Shown: positions 1-11,320, counted from the first letter of the stretch. The stretch: DNA of 64,000 bases from Guillardia theta CCMP2712 (GCF_000315625.1 NW_005434670.1:215753-279752); one strand, 5' to 3'. Made by a program: numbers and translations. Notes: generated by a model from the sequence alone, not told the origin.

Positions 1-399
1 CTGTTCCAGGTCAATCGGCTGTACAATGTATTGAAGGACGACATGATTGGTGCAGACACAAAGATCGCGGCGATGGGCTTGTTGATGAACGGCAAGAGAG
101 AGGAGTTTGAGATAGTCAGTTTGTGTATGAGGGAGTTCTTTTCTCTGGCTTCTGACGCCAAGTATGATTTGGCACCGATGGTGGAACCTGCCAGGATACC
201 GTTCTTTTTGATGTACACTCCGTACAGGAATATCTTTGGAGTCATGCAGGATCTGAAGAACACGGTCGAGAGCAAGTTCAACAAAATGGAGGGCAAGTTC
301 AACAGAATGGACAGCAAGTTCAACAGAATGGACAGCAAGTTAGATGAATTGAATAGGACGATGGGGCTCGTACTGAAGCATCTTAATATCGTACCATAA
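1..399 (+). CDS. 3' end of an unrecognised gene
   Basis: An open frame runs in from the window edge (Leu-Phe-Gln-Val...) and stops at 397-399, so only the C-terminal ~130 residues are visible. The end is a short tandem repeat: three near-identical 7-residue units of the form KFNxM(D/E)(S/G), then KLDELNR, which would form a charged coiled coil. No domain was recognised. It could be the last exon of a larger protein or an open frame in a decayed element. The repeat and clean frame favour coding. Confidence 0.4.
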   Translation: MFQVNRLYNVLKDDMIGADTKIAAMGLLMNGKREEFEIVSLCMREFFSLASDAKYDLAPMVEPARIPFFLMYTPYRNIFGVMQDLKNTVESKFNKMEGKFNRMDSKFNRMDSKLDELNRTMGLVLKHLNIVP

Positions 400-779
400 T
401 CGCCTTTGGTCAAACGACTCTTACTGCGAACAGTGGCCCATGACTGTCAAGACCTGTTGCATGCTTGTGGATGGTGGCTGATGTTTGTGTATCCAGTGGC
501 AATGGTAACAGTGGCTCACCGTAGCGAGGGATGGGAATAAAGACGTATTGAAACTTCAGTAGAATGAGAGAGCCTCGCGGCCCGGACTGGCCGCCATTGC
601 CGAAGACATCATGCGACTAACTTTGGAAATACAATGATCCTTGGCACGCCGGCCGTGGATAGGCTTTGACGGCGGGACTGAGTTCACTATTACTGCTGGA
701 GTCAGGGCCTACAGTGAAAGAGCTTCACTGCCAATGATTTCATCAGTCTGCTAGAAAGCATCCGAGTCTGCACTGCTCC

Positions 780-1075
780 GAATCCCTTGCAGTGTCCCAC
801 TGGGCCAGCCGTCCGCCGGAGAACGCGGCCCGCCGGCGGCGCAGCGGCCTTTCAAGCCTTTGTGACTCTCCGACCGGGCCCTGATCAGGGTTGACCGTGA
901 CGGTCGGACGGTCCGACGTCCGCGGAGCCTCGGAGGCTGGGCCGGTCAGTCACGATCATCGTACGGTACTGAGCTGGAGTCCGAGCCGCAGGCTCCGACC
1001 GGGCCGGGCCGCCGCCGGGGTCCCGAGCCAGTGATCCGGGATCAGGGGCCGAGGCTCAGCGCCCCCGGCTGTTAG
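780..1075. repeat. GC-rich intergenic island
   Basis: About 300 bp made largely of GC words (GCCGCC, GGGCCGGG, GGCCCG) with short GAGTC/ACTGA/GTCAC words between them. No open frame of interest. The same texture recurs near 18.7, 31.0, 46.1, 48.0, 57.0 and 60.5 kb, always between genes, so it behaves like a dispersed family. The rest of 400-1130 shows no gene. Confidence 0.45.
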
Positions 1076-1139
1076 AACACAACTCTCATGTTTTGGGATA
1101 AATATGAAGAATTATCTGGTTTTCAGCACAACTTTCACA

Positions 1140-1345
1140 ACCAGGTGACGTGTGGACTCTGCGAATTGTGACATGGTGTGACGATGACCCTACATTTATG
1201 ACTGTAAATCGGGGGTAGATTGGGTGGATGGAGCGTTAAAAGAAATGGCATGTATTTGTAAGGGTAGGGTGGTAGAAAGATGTAGGGGTGCATCTCTCTG
1301 ATATCTAGGGGGTGGGGTGGGAGATGTGTAGTTCGTCTCAGGTAT
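1140..1345. repeat. GGGGT-rich intergenic island
   Basis: A 200-bp block with GGGGGT, GGGTGG, AGGGTAGGG, TAGGGGTG and GGGGTGGGGTGGG every 10-30 bases, ending just upstream of the MsrA signal-peptide ATG. It shares AGATGTAGGGGT with the larger island at 57.1 kb. One of five such islands in the window. Confidence 0.4.
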
Positions 1346-1351
1346 AAGGCG

Positions 1352-2933
1352 ATGGCGCGGGGCAGAGGAGCGATGGCGATGATGATGGCGCTGCCACTCG
1401 CAGCCTCATCAGCACATGCGTTCATGGGCCAGCAGGTGTGCAAGGATCAGCTCAACGTCTGGTCGTCTCATGTTCTCTTCCTCTATGTGGGCTGGTCCTA
1501 GACTAGAGAGTTGTGTTGGTCTCATGCCATAGGCCGTAGGATTGATGGGAGCCTGTGTTTTCGTTGATTCTTTTGGATTTCTCTTGGACTGTTGGTCTTG
1601 CATACATCAGATGTAGAATCGATGAAGTCTTGATGAAGGGGGGCTTGCAGGCCGTTGAGTCAACTGCTGTTTGCGGTGGTTTAATTGCAGAATGATTTGT
1701 TTTGTTTTGTCCAGGCTCGCTTTCTTCCTTTCAAGGGCATTCCCGCGCTCTCGCAAGCTCTCGCAAGCTCCAACTTTCGTCTCCCACTATCTGCAAAGCC
1801 CTCTACCACCTTTCGTCGTGGCCTTCAGGTTCTGCCCGATAAACTCGTTGTGGTCGGGCTAATACCGCACCAGGGAACAAGGATGGGCCTTCTCGGATCA
1901 CTCTTCGGAGGAAGCGGCAAGCGCGAGTACAGTGACCTCAAGGCCGGCACGTGGGCGGTGAGCTCGGGCTGAGTTGCTCTCGACTTCCAACAGGAACTGA
2001 CATTGTGCTGTCCTCAGGCCGAGGCAGCGGAGTACGCCAAGGAGGGACAGGTGAAGTCAGTCTCTAAGGTGCGACCATGCTCGAGTCGCGCGGCTTCTGC
2101 TGCTCACTATGCTCGACCAGGCCGGACACTCTATCGCCACCTTTGGAGGAGGATGCTTCTGGGGGATCGAGCTGGTGTACCAGAGAGTCCCTGGAGTTGT
2201 GGCGACAGCCGTTGGCTATGCTCAAGGAGAGCTTGAGCACCCTTCCTACGAGATGGTCTGCACCGGAGCCACTGGACATACTGAGGTAGTTCAGCTCACC
2301 TACAATCCCAAGGAAGTCTCCTTCAAGCAGCTCTGCCAGGTTCTCTTCGGCAAGTATGGTCAAGAGGGTGGACGCGCTAGAGGGAAGGAGGAATTGACAT
2401 GTCCATACAGGATCAACCCTTCACTCAAGGACCAGGTGGGCAATGATCGCGGCAGCCAGTACCGCCATGGCATCTACTTTCATACTCCCGAGCAGAAGGT
2501 CAGCGAGAGAGGAAGGGAAAGAGATGGTTGACAGACGATTGCAGGCCGAGGCTGAAGAGGCTATCCAGGAGGTGAAGGCCAAGGTGTGTGGGAGAGAGAG
2601 GGCAGGCAAGGGGGAGGAATTAACAAGAAAGTAGCTCAACGGAGCTCCCTTCTACACCGAGCTGGAGGCCGCTAAAGTCTTCTATCCAGCTGAGGTAAGT
2701 TAGGATGTAATGGGAGTTCTGTACATTAGTTTCCCAGATCAAGGAGTAGTCAAACTCTTCTGTCCTTTTTTGTTTCCTCAGCTTCGACTTTGCGCTGCTC
2801 TCCAAGCATTGCGATTCATGTTGATTTGCCCTTGCAGGAGTATCACCAGCAGTACCTTGAGAAGGGAGGACGCTTTGGCTCCAAGCAGTCTGCCGCTAAG
2901 GGATGCAACGACCCCATCCGTTGCTACGGTTAA
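1352..2933 (+). CDS. msrA: peptide methionine sulfoxide reductase A, plastid-type presequence
   Basis: Reduces methionine-S-sulfoxide in proteins and free methionine. Eight exons read in frame to 297 residues: 1352-1435, 1715-1957, 2018-2068, 2121-2353, 2411-2498, 2545-2583, 2635-2694, 2838-2933. The catalytic GCFWG motif opens exon 4, and the family's C-terminal signature with recycling cysteines (GCNDPIRCYG) closes the frame. The first exon encodes a signal peptide ending SSAHA followed by Phe, the +1 Phe of plastid preproteins in red-lineage algae; a transit-like stretch follows. Exon 1 and its 279-nt intron are less certain. A start at 1880 (MGLLGSLFGG) would give a shorter form. Exons 2-8 are secure. 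The intron at 2069-2120 has a near-copy at 11.3 kb. Confidence 0.92.
2069..2120 (+). repeat. introner-like intron, copy A (inside msrA)
   Basis: This 52-nt intron begins GTGCGACCATGCTCGAGTCG and ends ACCAG. Bases 2067-2111 match 11336-11380 at 43 of 45 positions, so the same intron body sits in two unrelated loci. Splicing here is required: it joins KSVSK to AGHSIATFGGGCFWG in the MsrA core. Confidence 0.75.
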
Positions 2934-5900
2934 TGTTGCTCAGCCTTAAAGGTGCTGCATCGTCCATAGGCTGTTAGCACAAACCTGGTTGTGCCATGGC
3001 TGCGGAGTAAACAGTGTAGCCAAGTTTGAACCATTTTGCTACTCTTGACCTTTTCCGTTCGCGATGATGCACTGATTGTTTCTGATCCATGTTCATGTAT
3101 TGTCCATTTATTATGAGCGTCTTCACCCGTAACTGGTGTCATACTCCAACTTCTGCTCAACAAGTGTTTAAGCTCAATATCATCATTTGAAAACCTTGTG
3201 ATTACCTCCAGCGCCTTGAGGTAGGGAGCTTCAGTCGGCACCAACGCGTACATGATGGATGCCTGTCAAGCATCATTTCAACCGGCCAGCTTGCAAATTA
3301 ATTGTTTACCAGCAGGACTGTCAAATGAGAGACATCGTTCTGGTTGTTGTACTTCCCTAAAGATAGGTTAATGTTGGTCAGCAGCTCGACCAGCTCTTGC
3401 TCGTGCTCCTGTCCAGCTTGTCACGCCCTCTTCACACCTCCACCTCTGTCGACCTGCAGGGCAGCTATGCCGCCCGATCCCTCCGCCACCTTGAGGAGAA
3501 TGTTTGCAGCTCGAATCCGATCCTCGTTGGAGATGTGTGTGCTTCTGTGCAACGCGATCATCACCGGCTTCCCGCAGACCAGCCGGACAAACACGCCCAG
3601 ACATCCCTATGCCAGATATGAGAAACTCTCCCGAGCATGCAGGTAAGACAGCGCCGGCAAGGTTCAACCTGGATGGAGTGTATTCTGCGCAGCATTGGAG
3701 CGGTGAAGCTGAAAGAGAGAAGCCGTTGGATGGCCTCGAGGGCGAGAGCGATGAGCGTCTCGTTCCTCGGGAACATGACGAGAGACAGCAGAATTGGCAT
3801 GATCTGCTCTTCGTTCTCAACTAGCACCTGGATGGAATCAAGAACTAGTCCTTCGCTCGCACTCTCAAGATCTCTCTACCTGCATGTTATGCGGGTTGTC
3901 AGCCAGCCTGGCTACCAGAAACGCGAGCATGCTGGCGGTGTCAAATCGATGACTATCACACGCTCGAGTCAAAGCCTACTCACTGCGTCAAGAGTGGACA
4001 GTCACATGTATCAAGATTCGTACGTCAGATATCAACGACAAAATTCTTGTTCCCGGCGAGACTCTGAGATTGATCACTGGGGCAACCGCTGAGGGATCAA
4101 GAAAGTAGTCACAAACATTGAGAGTGAACAAAGTGAGAGAGAAACGCAAGGCGAGGATGGGTTTAGAGGCTGACCTAGAAGCACTTCGATCGCAAGGTGG
4201 TCGAGGGGTTTGTGGTCGAAGTTGCTATGAGCTCCGGCGAGGACGACTTCGATTAGGAGCTGTAGAGTTGAAGCATTCGATCCTATTCTTTGCATCCCCT
4301 TGTTGATTTGGCAAAGATGCTTCAGGAGGATCAAGTACTCACGGACTACCGCTGCGTACTGCTGGCACTCATCGAACTCAGGACAGAGCTTCCTGCTGAT
4401 GAAGTCTTCCATCACCACGTTCTGACAGACTGGTTTCGAGCAACAAGAGCAGAACCACAACTTGTACTTCTCCTGCTCATCCTCTGCCCCCTGCGTCCCA
4501 GCGGCAGCCTCAGGTAGCGGAGGACGGTCGGAAGCATCCTGCCCTTCATCATTCACACGCTCGTTCTCAGAATCCTCTTCCTTCAACGCGTTCGTTTCGT
4601 CTATTCCGACTTGCTCTGAATCTACAGGCCCTTCTCGCTTCCCTTGCGCATTGCCCCCCTCGCCGTTCCCTTCCTCTTCGCTCATTGCTTGCCCAGCTTC
4701 TTCTCCGCCGGCATTCGCTTGTCCCTGCTCTGCGCTCTGTCCAGGCATGGCGCCATCGATCTGACTTGCGGCCTTTGCATCAATGATATCCCTCTCCTGC
4801 TGCGTGATGCCGCTGTACCACTCATGAGCCTTGGCGAATGTTGGAAAGACTTTGCCATCGGGCAAGATGTAGTTGTAGTACCCCAGAGTGACATCCCGGA
4901 TCTCACGTCGCCATCCTGGAGGCAGGTGACTTGCATTCCATCGGCTCATCCGGAGCCCATGCTTTAGCGCTCGGCCCACCCTCCTCCTCTTTGGTGCCAG
5001 TTCTTCGTGAAGCCGCTCGATCATGTCGTCGTCTATCTTCCACTGTCCTCGAGGCGGCACATAGTTCGTGCGGCGGATCCAATACCAGAAACATTTACTG
5101 AGACTGTTCAGAGCCCGGGGGGTGACCGTCAGGCCGCTCACCAACTCTGGCATGGTGCCGTTGCGGATAGCAGTTATGACGCTGCTGAGAAACTTTCGTG
5201 CTTCTTCTGCTCCCTTGAGGCTCTCGGATTCGATCTGTGCTATGAGAGTCGTGTTCACAACGACGTTTCCTTTGGAGATCTCTTCAGCAACCCGAGCGTC
5301 TTCCTCGGGGGACATCCACAAGGGCGGAGGCTTTTTGGCTGCCGATTTCTCCCTTTCCTGTGCAAGAGCTCGGTTCCGCTCCTCCTCCTCTCTTTGCTCG
5401 ATAATTTCCTTTTGTTTGGACAGCAGATTTGTATGTGCAGCGAAGTACTGTTCGGGTTGTAGCATGCCCGTGATATTCTTCCTCGAGTTGCGGTCTATAT
5501 ACTGAGATTTGTAATACTCCAGTGTGCGATTCCTGTATCGGACGGACGACCAGCCATCATGCTTCCTTTTCAGGCTCCTGCCTGTCAAAGACTTGCATGC
5601 AGCACTGGCAAAGGCAGCAGGCGTCTTGTGTTTCTGCCCCTCGAACTCAATCTGGCCATCTAATGTGATCTTTCCAAAAACAGGGCCAAGTAGCCCTTTC
5701 TCTGGGTGTTTCTTCTGCCAGTAAAGTTCAGCATCAAGGCTGAGAAAGCCAGCATCCAAGAGCTGTTTCAAAGTAACGCTCGAGGGGTCCCTAGCAAGAT
5801 CCTCAGCATTCTTCTTCAAGTCTTCAGGGTTCCAAGTCTTGTCTTCACAGAATTGCAAGTAAGTGTTATAAATATTTTCCAGCTCCTTTGCATCTGCCTG

Positions 5901-7901
5901 TACATCGGCCGACAGTTTCATTTCATTCAAAACTGTCTTCCACAACCTTCTATGCATCCTGTTCTTTCCGCCCTTGTTTTGAACTATATGATACAGCTCG
6001 CAGAGATTGACAGCTTGCCCGCACACTGTTGGCATCTTGCTCGGATCCAACAGATCATCGGCTTCTTGGCTGCGTTGTTCGACTCGAAGATAAAAAATCA
6101 CAAAGGAAAGAAACTTTGCTGGATCTTCAGGAGGGTCAAACCTTGGCACGTTTTTCTTCTTCCCTGACTCTCCAAGTGATAGGGAATCCAGCGAGAATCG
6201 TTTCGTCTTCTCCGTATCCGACTTTTTGTTCTTGGAACCTGGAGGTCTTCCACGTATCGGGGCAGGAGTCTTGGGTGTTAAATCTACCCTGGAGATCATC
6301 TGGCCATCGCCACCCAACCCTTTGGCTGACTGCGGATCCATTTGCGTGCCCATTCTATCAACACTCGAAGGCGTCATTGGGTATGGCGTCACTTTGGCTG
6401 AAGGAGTAGTGTTCAGTCCGTGGTTTGCCACAAAATTCGCGTATTCGGTTTCACGGTCGTTTGATTGCCTTGCCTGATTCTGGTCAGGACGAGGCTCTGG
6501 TCGGATGCTTGGAGTCGTTTGAGACGGCAATTGCTGACTGATGGGTTTTTCTGAGTCTTGCCCACCACTGGGCAGTGATGCTTTGTTTACTGTAGAGCTA
6601 GCCTGAAAAGTGGAATGTTACCAACAATCGTTGAATTCAAATCACAACACCTCTGGAGCTGCCTTTGGGATTTGGGGGGCCTCAATTGCAGGCATAAGCG
6701 AGATTTCATTCGTCGCAGGCACGGCAATTGGATTGGTATTTGTCTGCATGCGGATTACAGAAGGAATAAGACGCTATCACACCCGTACGTTTGAAGGAAT
6801 GTCGGATCCAACGCATGTTTCTTCTCCGGCTCTCATATCACCTCCATTCCCCTGTTTTCCAAGACAAGGGTATCAATCCGATTTCATGCACCACATACAC
6901 AGAGAAAGAATTAGCAAAACGGAGAGAACATTTCTGACCGCAATCGGAGGCATGTTGGGTTCCTTAGGGTCGACAGGGGGCGCATGTTGCATGCCAGAAT
7001 TCGAATCAGCTCCAGTTCCGGATGGAGCCAAACTTTTGATCTCCTCCCTTGTCGAGACATTCACCCCACCAGCGGGCATTTCCGGAATACCATCCTTTCC
7101 TGACATTTCCGAGGTGTCTTGCAACGTTTCCCCTTCCCGGACTCCTTCGCTCGAAGATTCTGGTGCTCCTAACTCGCCTTGGCTGGCCAAGGAAGTCTTG
7201 TCATCATCTCCTTCCTTCATCTTATCGTCATCCCCTTCCTTCTCCTTCGCTACCGCTTCCTTCCCCTCTCTGTCTCCATCACGAGCGCTCCCGTCGCCTG
7301 TTCCCTCTGAATCCTCAACCATATGCGTAGTGCTCACGTCATGAGTAGCGCTGGCATGACCTGCTCCCGCCGTCTCCTCTACCGCCGCCTTATCCTCATT
7401 ATCTCTATGAGCATCGCTACCGTTCTCTGCTCCCACCGATACCACCACTGGTGGCCCGTCATTGTCATGAACGGCACTTTTCTCGCATGATACTTCCTGC
7501 TCAGCAGGTTGTGGTTTATCACTATTCTCACGGGAGGTCTCATGGATCCCCCCTCCTTCCTCCTGCTCAACTTCAGTCTTCAGAATCTTCCTGGCGGGCA
7601 TGTTGTCGTCATCCCTTGCCTCGTCCTCATCCTCCATCCTCGCCCTCTTCATGCTAACCCGGCCACCGTCCTCCACGACCAATGGTGGACCCTGGGCTTT
7701 CTCTGCATGTTCCTCAGGCACAGTCTCTGGAGCAACATCTTTGGTAGTAGCGTTCGTCGGTTGAGCGGTTGCTTCTGAAGCCGCTACTTGCTCGCATTCG
7801 TTTCCTGCCTCGGTAGATTCTGCATTTGCGCCGTTGGCGGAGCTCTGATCTGAATCATAGCTAAGGATGTTAGTAAGCGACGTGTCCTCCTTGCTGGCCA
7901 T
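2930..7901 (-). CDS. ARID-domain chromatin protein with RAMA-like, MBD-like and armadillo-like regions
   Basis: Ten exons (7901-6939, 6851-6789, 6743-6651, 6602-4175, 4088-4040, 3952-3880, 3827-3669, 3567-3454, 3408-3310, 3262-2930) sum to a clean 1457-residue frame. Order: a long acidic, low-complexity N-terminus (to ~370); an AT-hook-like GRPPGSKNKK; an ARID fold at about 520-605 (conserved LCELYHIVQNKGG and IYNTYLQFCE); a RAMA-like segment around 680-745 (GPVFGKITLDGQIEFEG); an MBD-like stretch (LPPGWRREIRD...YNYILPDGK); a Cys-rich CSCCSKPVC; and helical repeats to the end (VFPRNETLIALALEAIQRLL-type). ARID plus C-terminal armadillo-like repeats recalls BAF250/ARID1 subunits of SWI/SNF remodellers, an inference. 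Exon 1 could end three codons later at a second GT. Confidence 0.82.
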
Positions 7902-8543
7902 GTGTGTAGCAGTGAAGCTAGAACAGCACAAGACGCGCTCCAAGGACGAACTTCAAGATCAAGGCAAGTAAAAGGGGAGATACAGATTGGTAAAGAGCCG
8001 AGCCTTGAACAAAAGGAGGTTGCGAGGTTATGGCGTCAAGTTTGTTGACGCAAGAGTGAGGAGAGGAGGAAGAAGGATATATCGAAGCTGCCGTCAGCTC
8101 AGCCCTCTCAGGATCATGCGTCTATGCCCACGCGCCTCCCCTCCTCCTCCGCTCTTCCCTTGCATTTCGCGCGCGAACCCGAATGCATTGAGGCGGACTA
8201 TTCGAAAGCTATGATGAGTAAAAGATTTCCGATTTGCCAAGGGTCAGGCAATGGCCTGGAAGCCAGGGGAAGGAAAGGGAAGTGGTAGAGGCGGTAGAGG
8301 CAGATGAAAGTGATGGACATCCTCTTGATAGCCAGGATGGAACGATTGCGTAATGGTTTTAGACAATCACTTGACTTTGTGTACACCGCGGTGAACAACG
8401 ATGAAACATGAAAAGATATTGCAAGAGCTTGCTCTGGAAGAAAGCAGAGTTCGCGTACAAGATCAGCCCGTTGATCGCTGAATCAATGTGTGGGGTCCTC
8501 ACTATTTGTTGAGTTTTACCTGCAGAAGAATTTGGTTTTGCGC
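7902..8543. promoter_or_regulatory. divergent intergenic region
   Basis: About 640 bp between the start codons of the ARID gene (-) and the acidic secretory protein (+). It should hold both promoters. No TATA-like box or repeat stands out, and the open frames here are short and unconvincing. Confidence 0.35.
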
Positions 8544-10303
8544 ATGGCGCCGCTTGACCGACAGCAAAGCGCAAGGCTTGGCGCGTTAGCTTGTTGCGTT
8601 TCTGCCGCAGTGTGCCTCACGGTATTTGTGCGCATTTTTTTTTGCCTTCCATGAACCCATGCGCAGTTTCTATCTGCCGAAAGTGGGCAATCGGCCAAAG
8701 ATCTCAAACGGTAGGCAGACTACCTCCATGTCTTGTTGCTCATGTTTTCACTTGTCAGGACCTCGCTTCTCGAAGCAACCGGGGCGAGGGGATTAGACAA
8801 TGAGTGGCTTGTAAGCTCGCACTGGAGCATTTCTTGTTACTGAGATGTCCATGCAGGGTCTTCCCTCAAAGACCGATTACTATTCGGATGACTGGAACAG
8901 CGAGGAAAGTCCCGATGCCTTCGCGGTGATCTTACTCCCAACAAAACCTTTGGTACTCATATGAATGCTGATTTGTCAGGATGACTGGGAGGGTTACGGG
9001 CATACACCCTACTCAGGGAGAGTGCTGAGTGTCACCGGCAGGTTGTTCTGTGGGTGGCTTCAGATAGCAACTTGTTGACACAAAAGCAGTGGATGGGAGC
9101 GATATCCATACGGGGATCTCAATGCCTACATTGACGGGGGAGGCGTCTTCAACAACGCAGACTTGGACTTTGAGGTGTGAGCAAGTGCTTTCGTCGTTGT
9201 GGACTGCTCTGATTCGCTCCAAACTCGATCGACCTCCTGAAAGTCACGGCAGGTTGGGAAGGAAGGCTGGACGGGAAAGTTCCCCGAGGGGGAGCCAGAG
9301 GGTGCGGAGATCAAAGATCGGTACTCATACTTTTGGCCGGTGAGAGAAACAGAGACGCAAAGTGATATCTTTGTGATGTTGTCCTCTCGGATTTGCAGGT
9401 TGAGAATGGAATGGGCTACCCCGAGGACGAACTGCCAGCTCGAAGAACGTACGAATTCGATGTGAGCAGTGGGGGCAGGTACCTGTTGCATTGCTCTCCT
9501 TCTATCTCTCAAGGCCACAATCAGGTCTTATGATAGCTTCTGGGGGGGCAAGGATCAGATTTCCGATTACCTTGAGAAGGAGAATGATTTCTTTCGGTGA
9601 GGATAATATTTCTAATCACTGAACGGTTGAACTGATACGTTTGTTCTAACAGACATTCGTCGCTCTCTCCTGAGGAAGATACACACAGGAGATTGTCGTT
9701 CGATCAAGTGATAGAATACCTTGAAGTCATATCGTTGCTTCATGTCTGAGTATCATGGTGCAGTCCACCGACCAAGAAAAAGCAAACAGAGACACCGATG
9801 GCTACAAGGGTTTCTGGAGAGAAGACATCGATCTTGGTGGTGGCCTGGCAGGTAAAATGATTCATGGCTTGTGTCGATTTCATGGAACTTCGTGTGTCTC
9901 GCAGGGGCAAGCAATGAGGATGTGCTCGGCGACGACGGGTTGATTTGGACATATCGCAAGTGAGTCACGGGAGGACGTTCACGAGTGGTCGTGAGGTGAT
10001 GATCTTATTAGGGCGTACAATGACGACAGGGCCTACGACTACAGGGGATGGCAGGTATCAGCTGCCGCACCTTTGCCTTGACCACGTTGACTTTCCGTTG
10101 CTTCCAGCATGGCGACGACCTCCCACCGGGTGTGAAGAAGATGGACATGAGCTCGTCATGGCCCTGGCAGCTCTTCAACTATGCAGGTACCCGTTGCATG
10201 GCGGAAATCAGGTTGGAACCTGACAGGTTTGGCAGTTGATGGAACAGATGGTGACGTCAGAGGGCATTTCCCGTTGGATCAGAAGTCAAGTGAGATGTAC
10301 TAA
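8544..10303 (+). CDS. unrecognised acidic Trp/Tyr/Asp-rich secretory or membrane protein
   Basis: Fifteen small exons (8544-8621, 8667-8710, 8759-8810, 8857-8925, 8980-9053, 9090-9174, 9253-9339, 9399-9478, 9525-9596, 9653-9725, 9764-9851, 9905-9959, 10012-10054, 10108-10186, 10227-10303) with GT-AG junctions in matching phases give exactly 351 residues. The N-terminus has a hydrophobic signal or anchor (LGALACCVSAAVCLTFL). The rest is acidic and rich in W, Y, G and D, with pieces such as SDDWNSEE, DRYSYFWP, GYKGFWRED and SSSWPWQLF. It has few cysteines and no family I recognise. Repeated W/Y-acidic patches suggest a secreted structural or binding protein, perhaps lineage-specific. Confidence 0.78.
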
Positions 10304-10427
10304 ACTTGTATTTTATAGAGGACAACAACAGCAGTGAGACTTTACACATGTACATTGCCATTTTTTTCTTTCGCATATCGCCTTCCTCGTTCTCAAATCT
10401 CCTTTTCATTCCCACCCGAGCGCTTTC

Positions 10428-10928
10428 CTACATTGCTCGTTTCCTTGCTGCCAACACCCACAGAACGATGAGAACAAACATGATGAACCAGAAGATGCAC
10501 CAGAAGAAGATCTGATGAACCGCCTTCTTCCTCAGGAACGGTCGGGGAGGAATGATGAACTCTTCCTCCAGAGGGCGTTGGTGCATATCGTCGTCGGCCC
10601 AAGTAATCTTGCGTAGCTCGATGCCGCTGAGCTCGTTCAACGAATTCCTGTCAGAGGAGCGGAAAATTCCCTTGATGCTGAAAGTTTTCCTCCTGTCCTC
10701 GATGATCTCCTGTCTGGAATGGCGCAGGGGCGTCGTGTCGGAGATGCTTTCCTCTGCCTCTTCAATTTCGTACTCCTCTACTTCAACACCATTCAGATTC
10801 ATCTTCTCCATTTCGAGCATAGACGCGAAGGGCGAGAGGAGATCTCTGCGAGTGAGAGCTGAATCTGATCCAACCAGAGTATATCTGGAAGCAGTAGAAA
10901 CAGCGAAAGACGAAGCAAGGCAAGCCAA
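10428..10928 (-). CDS. tail-anchored membrane protein, unknown function
   Basis: The frame ends in one strong transmembrane helix (IFFWCIFWFIMFVLIVLWVL) followed only by AARKRAM, the layout of a C-tail-anchored protein. Before it are an acidic segment (EEYEIEEAEESISD) and basic, Ser-rich sequence. The 5' end is unresolved. No ATG opens the longest frame; either translation starts at an internal MLEMEK, or an intron ending near 10840 joins upstream sequence reading KTFTLEEPLAPSEHPAST. It lies tail-to-tail with the upstream gene (stop at 10303). It might be a SNARE-like or ER/outer-membrane protein, but no family motif is visible. Confidence 0.6.
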   Translation of the reverse strand: MACLASSFAVSTASRYTLVGSDSALTRRDLLSPFASMLEMEKMNLNGVEVEEYEIEEAEESISDTTPLRHSRQEIIEDRRKTFSIKGIFRSSDRNSLNELSGIELRKITWADDDMHQRPLEEEFIIPPRPFLRKKAVHQIFFWCIFWFIMFVLIVLWVLAARKRAM

Positions 10929-11084
10929 ATTTTGATGCCGTGGACACCTTCAGTCGATGCAGGGTGCTCCGATGGAGCAAGAGGTTCTTCCAAGGTGAAC
11001 GTCTTCAACGTGATTCATCATGGTGTTGACGATCATGTTCGACATCCTCCAGCCTGCCGCTCTTCTTGCATGCCTCCGCCCGCC

Positions 11085-11320
11085 TGCACTTCCACCGCAG
11101 CATTACAACAGCATGCTCCCCAACGTCACCACCCCACCCCACGCTCAACCCATAAACCACCCCCTGTTTATTTGAATATCTCGAGCACCCCGTACATTCC
11201 AAGTAAATTCACCCCCTTCTTCTGTGTAAACTTGACACCCACCCACCCCTGCAGTTGCTAAAATCCTCTTCCCTAGGGGTGGGGTGTAGGGAAACAAGGG
11301 GATAGGGTGTGGGCGTATTG
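11085..11320. repeat. ACCCC/GGGGT-rich intergenic island
   Basis: ACCCC words (CACCCCACCCC, CCACCCCCTG, CACCCACCCACCCC) fill the first part and GGGGT words (TAGGGGTGGGGTGTAGGG) the second. The strand switch falls near 11260. Same class as the islands at 1.2, 19.0, 39.9 and 57.4 kb. Confidence 0.4.

Noticed and set aside
1140-1345. Interstitial telomere array in the GGGGT islands
   Set aside because: The words are irregularly spaced and vary in the intervening bases. A telomere array would be a fixed short unit in tandem.
6610-7344. 244-residue + strand frame rich in Ser and Pro
   Set aside because: Antisense of the acidic first exon of the ARID gene. The Ser/Pro bias mirrors Glu/Gly codons on the other strand.
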